DNA of 64,000 nt from Typhlomys cinereus (lineage: Eukaryota; Chordata; Mammalia; Rodentia; Platacanthomyidae), in the NCBI GenBank assembly GCA_023101885.1, contig JALPQD010000090.1, forward strand, positions 1,136,598 through 1,200,597, given 5' to 3'. The notes below the pieces were generated by a model. That model ran no database searches and was not told the origin of the DNA. It worked only from the letters and a program-made list of their open reading frames with translations. Position 1 is the stretch's first letter, and every line of letters starts with the position of its first letter. Below are positions 49,027-59,962 of this stretch, piece by piece. The translations under genes were made by a program, and so were the position numbers.

Positions 49027-49235
49027 GGTCCCATATAAAAGTGCTAAGTGGGAAATGACAGCAGCCTGCACTTCCAGCCCTGGTGGACGGAGCCTGGGAA
49101 AAACCAGAGCGAAGCAAGAAGGAGGTAAAAGCAATCCAGGATGATTCCCGAAGTCACCCTTGGCCCTCCACAGGACACAGTGCCTTCACACACACACATA
49201 CAAAATAAATAAATAAATAAATAAATGAATAAATA
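49027..49235 (+). repeat. Composite SINE fragment, older type, head missing
   Basis: It begins inside the element at AGGTCCCATATAAAAGTG and continues through GGGAAAAACCAGAGCGAAGC to an AAATAAAT tail. With the upstream copy it forms a back-to-back inverted pair. Confidence 0.83.
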
Positions 49236-49236
49236 G

Positions 49237-49445
49237 GGGGCTAGAGAGGTGGCTCAGGGGTTAAGCCTCTGCCTTGCAGGCAGAAGGTCCTGAGTTCGGA
49301 TCCTAGACCCCACGTATAGACGCCGGGCGGAAACGGTGGCGGCCTGCGTTTCTGGTCCTGGTAGGGCGGAGCCTGTGAATCCTGGGGCAGAGTAAACAAG
49401 GAGGAGGTGGAGGCGTCCATGGTGGTTCTCGAATTCGTCCGTGGT

Positions 49446-49493
<48 letters not shown>

Positions 49494-49543
49494 TGCATAC
49501 ACACACAATTGAATAAATAAATAATAAATAAATAAATAAATAG
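49237..49543 (+). repeat. Composite ID-headed SINE, young CpG-rich type
   Basis: GGGGCTAGAGAGGTGGCTCA head, CGGATCCTAGACCCCACG, GGAGGCGTCCATGGTGGTTC, long (CA)n (49450-49486) and A/T tail. Confidence 0.9.
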
Positions 49544-50745
49544 TTTAAAAAAAAACTAGGAACAGTTTTGGGGTGAGAGACAGTTTCTTCTGGCTGTCCT
49601 CATACACAAGCAGACAGTGTCTTCAATGTTCTGCTCATGGCTTGTTGGCTAACACTCCAGATACAACATGAGCGTATAATGTGGCTCCTGGCACAGGGCC
49701 AAGCTTGGAGCTGGCACTCGATAAATATTTGTGCAATGAATGATTGGATGAAGTCACCACTCTCTGATGAATGATCGCACCCCACCCCCTTCTCCTTCCC
49801 TATTATCCTGGGTCAAGCAAACATGCTGGGTTTGTTCCCGGGACCCTGGGATGTGCTTCTTAGGGGATGGTCATATTTAGAGCCATAGACAGGGTGGAGC
49901 TGCCAGGGAGCTGCTGGAAAGATTCGGCCACAGATGTGGGGAGGGGAGCATTATAGTGTGGAGTATCCAAAGGACCCTCCTGGACAGTCCTGGAGTCTAG
50001 GTTGGTGATTGGCTGTGTCTTCACACAGAGGTGTATCTTAGTTTCCACGTCAGCTTGTGACTTTGAGGCAGGAGAAGAAAGAAGACGCACTCCCATCTGC
50101 CCTGTGCCTGGCACCAGTACCCAGCCAGAACAGGCTACACAATCACACCAGAAAGGACGCCTTGCGTTCCTAGGAGGCCCACAGTGCGGGGGCAGCTGCT
50201 GGCTTCTCTCCTAGACGGCAGGCACGTGGGAGATGAGGCAGAAAGCCCCCGTCTCTGCGGGCTGCCCTGGCTTGGCTGCTGCCCCTTCCTGTCTGCCTGA
50301 ACAGGGATGCACAGTGTTCTGACCAGGTCTGTCTCCAAGACATTCAAAACAGAAGGACATGGATGGTACTGTGGATGGGGAGCCAGAGGGAGCCACAGTG
50401 GGATTTGCTCAGTGGCCGATGCTTGGGTGGTCCGCCTATGGCCCCTGCTCCATGCTCTCCAGGGAACTGAATGTGGTCGTAATTTGAAAACCTACTACTC
50501 TCAAGTGTGATAGCACTAGAGGTGTGGCCGGTGTGGGAGGGGGGGGATGATTCTGAATTGGATTAGTGTAGTGTTCTTATGAAAGAGGCTTCAGAGACTT
50601 CCTCTCCCTGTTCTAAAGTGAGGGTAAAACCAGAACCAACCCTCTTCAGACACCAAATCTGTTGGTTCCTTGACCTTAGTTACCTTCCCGCCTCCAGAAG
50701 TGTGAGAGAATACTCTTATTGTTTGTAGGCTGCCCGGTCTGTGGT

Positions 50746-51172
50746 TGTCATAGTTAGACACAGGTGTCAACTTGATGGTTTAAGGTTTGAGCTCTGGGCA
50801 TATTTGTAGAGAATTGGTAGTTAAGCCCAGAGCAAACCTGCAGGAAATTGTCTAGTGGATAGGGAAGGCCCAGCCCTTGGTGGGTGGGACTGGTTCCCCA
50901 GGCAGGTAAATAAAATGAAGGGAACTGTCTAAAGAAGGAGGCACCCTTGTGTGCACTTGGTCAGACATGCTGGTCTGGCAAGGAAGGATCATCCCTGCTC
51001 AGCTGTTACATGGATATGGCATGGCCGGTTCCCCCAGCCCTGGTGTTGGTGTGAGCTCTCCTGCCAAGCCGGACTAAGAACTATAACCGGACAATTGGAA
51101 GAGAATAAGCCCCTTGTTCCCTTAAGCTGTTTGATGGTGATTTTATCAGCAGCCATGCGGGCGGACTGCAGC
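50746..51172 (+). mobile_element. Solo LTR, MaLR-like, no clear duplication
   Basis: It starts TGTCATAGTTAGACACAGGT and follows the 47128-47557 element throughout. Its end near 51172 has decayed and I find no matching 5-bp flank. Confidence 0.7.
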
Positions 51173-51561
51173 CCACATTGCCAGCTTGCCTCCTCTGCTT
51201 CCAACGGGGAGCAGCCCGGGCTTGCAGCTGTGATATTCTGAACTCCACTCCTGATGACCAGTTCTGCTGAGGACCAGGCAAAGAAAAGCAGATTCAGGAC
51301 TTGAGAGGATGCTGTCTTGGGAGCACTCTCATCCAGGGAGAACCAAATCATAGTTTTCAGGGGCTTCTCAGAGAGAAGCTTGAGGTTCTGATTCACCCAC
51401 AGCCTGGGTGCAGGGACTTTGCACGTGCTGCCTGCCTCATGGCTGTTTCTTCCTCTGCCTTAGCAAGGTTTTGTAAATGGTCAGTAAACTTCTAACTGCT
51501 GGTTTTTCTTTCCTGTGGGAAACTGTACATTTGAAGGAAGTCTGCACTTTCTTAGCTACTA

Positions 51562-51815
51562 TGGTGTGTGTGTGTGTGTGTGTGTGTACACTAGAAGGCA
51601 CTTGAATGTGTGCCTGTGGAGGCCCAAGAGTGACACCAGGAATCATCCTGAATTACTCTTCCACCTTATTGCTTTGCTTTGAGGTTTCCTGGGTTCTGCT
51701 TTCCAGGACCCAAAGTGCAGACTGCCATCATTTTTCTGTGGGGTTTGCGATCAGAACTCAGGTCTTCTTGCTTATGAGGCAAAGACTTTAACCCCTGAGC
51801 CATCTCTCCAGTCCC
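51562..51815 (-). repeat. Composite ID-headed SINE, older type
   Basis: GT run (51564-51587), GAGTGACACCAGGAATCATC, inverted head CTGAGCCATCTCTCCAGTCC. Confidence 0.83.
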
Positions 51816-52329
51816 ACGTATATTCTTAAGCCCCTGCAGTCCTCTGACAGAGAACATCATGTAACCAAAACTTCTTAAATTTTTTCCTCTCACGACCTGA
51901 GAAATGTTTGTGCAACCCTGGGGAGTGATGTATACAAATCAAGCAAATCATAAGGAAGTTTATTTTAAAACAATTCTTTGGTATATCTGCAATTTTGCTA
52001 CTTATTAAAGATGAAAGGAAGTTTGCATACTAATGAAAGGGACAAGTTTTCTTATTTTTACATCAAGAATAAAATCTCGGCTGAGTAGACGATACCACAG
52101 AATAAGGCACATCTTCAATAGTTTTCCACGTTGATATTTTGATTTATAATTGTCAGCACTCACTACACCGCTTCATATAAATACACAGCACAAAGTGGTA
52201 GGAATGTGTTTAAGACCATTTTAGACACTGTTGGAAATTCTGTCCTAATCTAAAATTTATTGAATGATGTTTTAATGAAACTCTAATTGACAATTCAGAT
52301 CATTTTTTATTTTTAAAATTTTTGTGTGC

Positions 52330-52890
52330 GTGTGTGAACAGTTGGGTATATACATGTGTATGTGCAAGTGTGTGAAGGTCAGAGGTCAACATCAGGTACT
52401 CTCCTCTATTGCTCTCCACCTATTATTTCTTTGAGTGTGTGTGTTGGATGGAGCACCTATGTATATGCATGTTCTCATGCGCATGAGGCTACGTATGTGC
52501 ATGTGTAAAGGACTGAAGTTTTTATATGTAGGGCATATCTTTAAGTCTGAGTCTCCTGAATAAGTCCAGAGTCACCCATCAGTTAGTATCTTGTCCTTGG
52601 GGAATCCCTGTCTCTGCTTCTTGAATGTGGGGGTGGCTTTTCCATGGTTCTGGGGATCTAAACTCTGGTTAATTTTTGAAAATGGATGCCCCTTACTGAA
52701 CCTGAAGCTCACTGATGGGCAAGCTCCAGGGATCACCCGTCTCAGTCCTTCTCCCCTCAACTCCAGTACTGGGGTTACAGACTCACTGCCACCACATCTG
52801 GCTTTTTATAGTGGTGCTGGGGACTGAATTCAGGTCCTTATGCTTGACAGCAGGCACGTTAGCACTGTCCCCAGCACGTCCTCAGCCCCT
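52330..52890 (-). repeat. B4/ID-B1-type SINE relics
   Basis: GAAGGTCAGAGGTCAACATC, CTCCAGTACTGGGGTTACAG and GGTGCTGGGGACTGAATTCA on + are typical of inverted B4-type rodent SINEs. It probably contains more than one diverged copy. Confidence 0.45.
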
Positions 52891-53389
52891 CGAACGATTT
52901 TTGAATCAAACATTGCTCACAGTACAATTGGAAGATACACTAATCTGACCGAGCTGAGGACGAGATGGACATTATTAAGCGTCTTTGTTTTCTTTGTATT
53001 TAGATCACTATAGATTAGATCATTGATGAAGCAGAAAACTTTGCAAGTGCAGTGAAAACACTGCCATTTGTATCCTTCAGTAGCCTGGAATCTGAGCCGA
53101 GACAGTTTCAGATTAATTTGACCTGTGCAAAGCGTGCGTGTGTGTCCCATGCAAAGCCCTGTGCAACACCAGCCAAGCCTTCCAGAACGTCTCGGATTCG
53201 TCGTGCTGGATTTTGTATGACGTTTTGATCGCTGTGTGTAGTTCAGGAGCGGTGGTCGAACCTGTGTCCAGTTCGTGAAGCTCACCCTGACCCTTGAGTG
53301 GACTTTGAGGTAAGATCCCCTAGATTTGGTTCTTCATCTGCCACTTGTCGCTGCCGTCAGCCCAGATCGCCTGTGTTGGGCTAGGTGGC

Positions 53390-53960
53390 GCGGTCCTGGG
53401 TGGGCTCCCGCGAGGGCGCCGAGGATGCCCGCGCCGGTCCTCGGCCTGGCGCCCGGCCTCCTCGGGGAGCCGCGGCTTGGGCGCGCTCCCAGGCGCATTC
53501 CTGGCCGGGCGGCCCCTCCTCCCTCGGCCGGGGCCCAGGGGCCGGCGCCTGCTCGCCTCGCAGGGACCGTCGCGTGCCGGAGGCTGCGGACGCTGGTGGC
53601 CGCTGGGGTCCGGCGCACCTGGACGGGAGATCGCCCACCGGCTGCGCGGCGGGCCCGGCGATCGCGCTGCGCTCCCCGCCTCCGAGCCGGTCCCGGGCGC
53701 CGCGCGGCGCCTCGCACCCCGCAGGGACCGCGGCTGCACGGCTGGGACCGACCGAGCCGCCTCTCCGTGCCCGGCAGGCGCCGGGGGTCCGATTGGCAAG
53801 ATGGTGCCGGGCTGTCCGCGCGCGCTCCTCCTGCTCCTCCTGCCGCTCTTCGCCTGCCCCGGCTCGCCGGCTTCCCAGGTCAGTGTTCCGGCGACCCGCT
53901 CCCTCGCCAAGCCGGGCGCCTGCCCCATTCCGCCCCGGGCTTGCAGCAACGGTAGGATTG
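53390..53960. promoter_or_regulatory. FBLN7: CpG island spanning the FBLN7 promoter and first exon
   Basis: About 570 bases have dense CpG and very high GC, unlike the surrounding DNA. The coding start is at 53801. Because of the GC content several frames are open on both strands here; these are not genes. The transcription start lies within or just before the island, but its exact base cannot be read. Confidence 0.85.
53801..53878 (+). CDS. FBLN7: FBLN7 (fibulin-7) first coding exon, signal peptide
   Basis: It reads MVPGCPRALLLLLLPLFACP then GSPASQ, a classical secretory signal peptide. It ends in phase 0 at a GTCAGT donor (53879). Human fibulin-7 starts MVPSSPRALFLLL and has ASQ at the same junction. 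The start codon context is strong (AAGATGG). Fibulin-7 is a secreted matrix glycoprotein with a coiled coil, a sushi domain and calcium-binding EGF repeats, known from tooth, cartilage and placenta. Those domains lie in later exons beyond the window. Position directly downstream of TMEM87B in the same orientation supports the call. Confidence 0.92.
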
Positions 53961-56204
53961 GGGTTCAGTGTTGAGAAGAGGTGCGGGGTCCCCTGTCATC
54001 TGGATGCATCTCTGGCGGGGCGCACCGCTCCGGACCCGCTGCTGGTCTAGCCAAGGAGTTTCTGCGAAAGCTCTAAGGAAAGGGACTTGGCATGAGAGCC
54101 GCGGGGAGGGGAAAAATGTCCTGGCCTCGCTGAGCCCGCCGGTCTTTTGTGGGTCTCCGTGAGAACTCCTGTGCACCCGATTGTGTGAGAGACCGTCCTC
54201 GCCCTCAAACCTCCAGCGATCACATTTCTTACTGAAAATATTCTCACCACTGCCACACCTTCATCACCTGCAGAACTTCTGAGAACATTTTGACTTTGCC
54301 GCATTCCAAGACAGAGGTGGCCCAGGGGACGCCCAGGAGGTTCCATCCAGAACTTTCGAGGCCTTAAGTTGGGACAGCATTCCTTTTCACACACATGTGG
54401 CAAATTATTATCTAGGCTTGCCATTATTTTCGTCATTAATATGTGCGGATTTGATTAGATCTACTTTTACATTATCCCATTAGGAGCTGATTTAAAAAAG
54501 GAAACGAACAGTATAGACAAAGCATCTGGAATTATCAAAGTTGCGGCCCTTGAACTAGTTCCAGTAACCAGAGCCTCCTTAGCTCTGGACCGGTCTGGGC
54601 CAGGGGCCGGCTGGGCAGCTACTCCAGCCATGCCAACAACAGCAAAGGCATTGTGCCTTTGGCGGGCATCTTTAGGCGCGGACTTCCCAGCCGCCGTGTG
54701 AGGGGGCCTGGCTGGGTCGGCCTTTCTGTTTGCAAAGGACACAGTGGAACCCAGGGAGGTTGAGACTCGTGACTCGAAACCGAGTCAGGACAGAGTGGTG
54801 TAAATTCAGCCTCTGGTGGGTCTCTGGCTTGCTGATCCCTGCCCGCACTTCCTCACCTGAGGCTAAATTCCTGGGCCCAGGCAAGCTTATCCTGGATCAC
54901 CTAGAAGCCCGCCAGAGGTAAGCAGAGTTTCCCAGCAGGGAGAATTTGGCTTAAACCCGACCTGGTGATGTTAGTGCAGAAGGTAGTGAGTGGGCGACAC
55001 AGGAAGCCACGGAGCAGCCAAATGGCAGAGGCCCCGTCTGGGGCTGCGATCGTCCCACCCACAAGAGTGATGGGATTGCCCCAGTTTTGCAAATTACAAA
55101 ACCAAACCAACCAGCAAGCTTCACTCCAGAAGCACGTGAGATGCACCCCCAAACTGGAATATGGAGGGGTCGGAGCGGCAGAGCATGTGAGAAGAGGCTC
55201 TTGAAAGCAGCCGTTGCTGATCTTAGCTGCTCGCATCCTGGGGAATGGGACAGTCGCCTGTCACCTGAGGATGTGGGAGATCGTTGCAAACGATCTTCAG
55301 AGGCAGGCACAAGCATTTCCCAGCTCTGATCGGAGAGAACCCGGGTCCAAAATTCCTGCCCTTTCTAGACCCGGCTTTCTCAAACTCTTTACCTCTCAAC
55401 CCACAGAAACCAAAGGGAGTAGAAAAGTCCCACATAGTTAGGGTTCCCCCTCTAACCCCAGGCTGGGCAAGCCTGAGGGGTGAGTCATAAGGAGGTCTCA
55501 GGTGGCCACGCGTGTGGGAACACGTGTTACCTTCTCCTTCTCACTCTTCAGGTCTCTACTCTGATAAGTACCTCTTTGCAAAGGCCTTGCACACCGTCCT
55601 GCTCTAACGGGCCCTTCCCTACGGGGTCTTCTGGAGGATGCTCGCTAGCATGGGACCCATTGCCCTTCGTTAGCTTCCCACGGTCTATGGGCAGATCTTG
55701 GCTATATGTCACATGACTTGAGGACTTCTAGAAGTTCTGATGCCAGCCTCGCCCCAGAGCTTGGTACAGTATTTTTACAGTTGCTCCTAGTGATTCTAAG
55801 GGAAAAGATGCTTGACCCAGGGCAATCTCAGCTTTCGGAGTCACAAGCTGCACACTGGGGGAGGCACAGGGACAGGGAAATTCACAACAGACTCAGGATG
55901 GGATTTGTAAGAACTTCAGGTGACGGGGTGAGTCTGGAATCTGCCTGGTAGTTTGCACCTCAGGATGCTTGACCCTGGCCATGCTCATGTGAGGATGAAT
56001 CTTAGCCACAGAATCATCTCTTGTTGCATTGGCAAGGTGGACGAGGTAAGGGGCACTGTAAGGAGCTGTCCCCATTAAAGACCCAAGGACCCCTAGATGG
56101 GAGCTCCTTGGGGGCCCCACAGCTCTGACTGGGGCCTTTGTCTGCAGATAAATTCAATATATTCACTTTATCATATTAGGTAACAGCCCAGAGTTATGTG
56201 AAAG

Positions 56205-57020
56205 GAGTATATGTGTATATGTGCATATGTATCAGTGCGTGTAAGTGTGTTTCTGTTACTGCATATGCATGGTCTGTGTGACTGTGGTTGTGGTGGGAGC
56301 TTACAGGAGTATGCATGTGTTGGTGTATGTAAATGTGTTACCGTGTATGCACATGTCGGTGTATGTAAATGTGTTACCGTGTATGCACGTGTGGTGAGTG
56401 CATGGTTCTGCCTGTGGTGGTGGATGTATGAGTTACTGTGTGTATAAATACATGGTTGCATTATGTGTGATAGTAGGTGTACATATATGTATGTATATGT
56501 GACATGTGTCATCATGTGTGAATATGTTACCATGTGTGCATATATGTGCATGGTCACAAATCTGTGTGTGAGTGTATCGGGGTATGTGAACATATATTAT
56601 CATGTGTGTGCACATGTGTGATTTGTGGTGGTATGTATGGTCATTGATCTATGTATGCACATAGTGTGTCAGGTATGTATGTATTGTCATGTGTGCATTC
56701 ATGTGTGACTGTGTGGAGGTAGGTGTAGTCATTGGTCTGAGTGTGCTAGTGTATGTCTGGGTATGTGAGCATGTGCTACCATGTGTGCATGCATGTGTTA
56801 ATACATATAGTTAGCTGTGTGTCCACGGGCATGTGCAAATGTCCAGGTATATAACTGTGTATTGCTAAGTGTGTGTATGAATGTGGTAGTGGGTATATAT
56901 ATGTGTGTACATGTCGGGATGTATCCGTGTTATTTTGTGGGTGAATGTGTGGGTGTGTGTGATGGTGTGAATACACATGAATACCCCGTGTGGTCTGTGT
57001 GTGCATGTGTTGCAGGAGAG
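56205..57020. repeat. TG-rich degenerate tandem array with 36-bp units
   Basis: About 800 bases are almost entirely TG/TA/CA-type steps. Inside it, 56322-56357 and 56358-56393 are near-identical 36-bp units starting GGTGTATGTAAATGTGTTAC. Strand composition is strongly skewed: few C on +. Confidence 0.85.
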
Positions 57021-57319
57021 TGGGAATCTGCCCACTGGGTCTGAAACTGTGGTCCTGTGGGGTGGGCGGGCTTGCCTTTCCCTTCTGCTGTCTGTGTGAC
57101 TGTCTGCGGTGGCCCTGGTCAGAACATCTGTCCTGAGTCACTTTGCAGCGGATGGACCTAGAGAAAAAAGGGGGGCACAGCACCGTGGGGCTCCTCTGAG
57201 CTACTATAGGTTCTGAGCCTCTGCTTTACTGTGGACTGGGGTATGATATTTCAGGAGTCCACCCCCCCCAAATCTTTATTTTCACATATCACAGGGTTCC
57301 CAGGTTCTACCATTAGACA

Positions 57320-57342
57320 TTGAATTTTTTTTTTTTTTTTTT
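57320..57342. repeat. Poly-T run
   Basis: About 18 T between 57326 and 57342 after AATT. It may be the tail of a degraded inverted retroelement. Confidence 0.6.
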
Positions 57343-57424
57343 GGTAAATTGCTTTTTACAGTTAAATAAAACCAAATATTTTGGGTGTCTCTGTCCTTGC
57401 TTTTAACCACCTCTGCAGCCAGGC

Positions 57425-57540
57425 CGAAATTGGTCTAGAAGGCAGAGCCTTGGAAACCCCATAGCAAAAGCAAAAGGGAGGTGGAAGCAATCCAGGATGA
57501 TTCCTGAAGTCACCCTTGAGCCTCCACAGTGTCATTCCTA
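57425..57540 (+). repeat. Composite SINE fragment, older type
   Basis: It retains AAGGCAGAGCCTTGGAAACC, GGAGGTGGAAGCAATCCAGG and TGATTCCTGAAGTCACCCTT; head and tail are missing. Confidence 0.75.
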
Positions 57541-58372
57541 GATTTGAGCAGTTGTGGAGGAGTTGTTCTGAGCGTCTGCAACAGCTTTGGATGTTGATGC
57601 AAACGCTCATTTCTCTTGGATGAATTCGTAGGCGTGTGGGGTTGCTGGGTCAGATGGAGAACGGACATTTAACGTTGAAAGAAACTACCACAACATATTT
57701 CCTATCTGATGTGATCCACCCACTAGCGGCCTGGAAAGACCCAGTTGCTCCGTGTCCTAGCCAGTCCTTAATCTTATCAGCCCTCCAGCCATTCCACCTC
57801 CACAGTGAGATCACATTGTGGTTTAAGTTTCCGTTGTTTCCCTAATGGCTAATAACATGAGACATCCTCCTATGTTCACTGATCTACTGAGGGTGATTGC
57901 CCATTCAGGCCCGGCTATCTTTTATTTTTTTCTTTTCTTTTCTTCTTGAGATGTGCCTTCTTTAGAACAAAGTAAAGTTTAATGAAATATCACTTACCAT
58001 TTTGAATCAGGAATTTTAAATTTTTATTAGTGAGGACTTCAGAGGTCAAATCTAAGAACTCTTGGCATAACGCCAGGTCATAAAAATTTTCTCCTTCACC
58101 TTTTTTTTTAATCTTAATAGTACCAGTTCTACCTTATCTTGTTAGTATTGGAGCATCTCATTAATGGTGCATGGAGATGATTCCCCCCATTTTTTTCTGT
58201 ATCAAAATGATACATCTTGTATACACCACAAGACTGTAAATTAGATTCATTTATGCACTGGGAAACTGTACAACAAATGTTTCTACTCTTGCATTTTAGA
58301 AAGGTTTTTGACCTACTTTATGCCCTTCTCTAAGGGGATAAAAAGAATCTCCTATTAAAATATGTCAGTGGG

Positions 58373-58630
58373 GGGCTGGAGAGATGACACAGGGGCAAGC
58401 AGAAGGTTCTGAGTTTGGATCCCAGGTCCCATGTTAAAAAAAAACAATGCCAGGTGGAAATAACTGCAGCCTGTATTTCTAGTCCTGGTGGGCAGAGCCT
58501 GGAAAAATCCAGAGGGAAGCAAAAAGGAGGCTGAAGCAATCCAGGATGATTCCTGAAGTCATTGGCCCTCCACGGGGACATACAGTGCCCTGAGATACAC
58601 ACATGCACACACACAAACAAATAATAAAAT
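58373..58630 (+). repeat. Composite ID-headed SINE, older type, with duplication
   Basis: GGGGCTGGAGAGATGACACA head, body and CA tract. The flanks ATATGTCAGTGGGG at 58360-58373 and 58631-58644 match (the left copy runs into the head's G run). Confidence 0.87.
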
Positions 58631-59654
58631 ATATGTCAGTGGGGAAGGGCAGGTGGCTAGAATCACAATACATTATAGACATATATGAAATTTTCAAAAA
58701 ATAAGTACAATCATTTAAGTAGTTTTCTTCTAAAATTTCTATAACTTTGTCTTTTTACTGTGAGCTACCCTGAGTATGTTTAATAAGCTGTCATGTGTAT
58801 GCGGAGATTCACTTTCTGCCTGTGGACGTAGTTCAACTACAGTTAACTGTAAAGAAGGCTAAGTTGCCCTTGAGTTGCCTTCAACACTGTCACAAAGCAA
58901 GCCTCATCTGGTATGGGGCAGTTCTGCCAACGCTCTCTAGATTGCTGTAAACTTACTACTAGAAAATGTTACCCCCCTACTTTCTTATTTCTTGGCTAAA
59001 TTGCTTTGTCTATTCTAGTTGCTCCTCTTTATTTTTAGTTAACATTTTAGAATCAGCTCATCCGTATCTACCAAAAAGCCCTGTTGGTGGATATCTTGGT
59101 TGATAGCTTACCAAATCTACAGATTTCTTATGAGAGACTTGACATCTTAAAAGTCTTCTGATCTATCAATATAGCATGTCTTTCCATAGATCTTACCTGA
59201 TTTTTTTTCTAAACACATTTTTTTGTAGTTCTCAGCAAGCATGTGTTCTGTTAGATTTATACCCAATTGAAGATCTCAAAAAATGCTACACCTCTCTAAG
59301 ATAGTATTTGAGGCTAATGTTAGACAGAAAGGGGAACTTTTTTACTTGATGGTTTTCCCCACTAATAAGTCACCCATCCCAACGCAAGCACTCAGGCACT
59401 TGCCAGTACAGGAACTCCAGGTGAAACCCAGAGGGTCACATGTGTAGAAAGATGTGAAAGTAGTTGGGAGATTGGCTGGAAAAGAGAAAAATATGAAGTG
59501 AGCCAAGAGGGGGAATGGGATTAGGTAGTGAGGGGGTAAAATCACATAAATTCATTGTGTGTATGTACAAAAGTGTCAAAAATAAAAAAATTAAGAAGAA
59601 TAAAAATTATACTTGATTATTCATTTCAGAGTAACTTTAAGTAAATGGTATTTA

Positions 59655-59868
59655 GGGGCTGGAGAGGTGGCTCAGGGGTTAAGCCTCCGCCTTGCAGGCG
59701 GAAGGTCCTGAGTTCGGATCCCAGATCCCACGTATAGACGCTGGGCGGAAGTGGGGGCGGCCTGCGCTTCTGGTCCTGGTAGGGCGGAGCCTGTGAATCC
59801 CGGGGCAGAAGGAGATGGAGGCGTCCATGGTGGTTCGCGAATTCGTCCGTGGTTCTACACATACACAG

Positions 59869-59900
<32 letters not shown>

Positions 59901-59962
59901 ACGCGCGTGCGCACATACACACGCATATGCACACAGTTGAATAAATAATAATAATAAAAAAA
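59655..59962 (+). repeat. Composite ID-headed SINE, young CpG-rich type, with perfect duplication
   Basis: GGGGCTGGAGAGGTGGCTCA head and CpG-rich body. The flanks TAAGTAAATGGTATTTA at 59638-59654 and 59963-59979 are identical over 17 bases. (CA)n at 59870-59898. Confidence 0.94.

Larger units (their letters stand above)
39666..53300. other. TMEM87B-FBLN7 intergenic region
   Basis: About 13.6 kb with no supported gene. It is filled by solo LTRs (40112-40515, 47128-47557, 50746-51172), nine composite SINEs, B1-like and B4-like relics and microsatellites. Between them (41.7-42.6, 43.0-43.8, 45.0-47.1, 49.6-50.7, 51.2-51.5 and 51.9-52.3 kb) I see unique or unidentified sequence, with one possible LTR end at 45.7-46.5 kb. 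Confidence 0.6.

Noticed and set aside
53320..53974. Several 85-221-residue frames on both strands at the FBLN7 island
   Set aside because: They arise from GC content. They overlap one another in all frames, and only the signal-peptide exon has a homologue and a splice donor.
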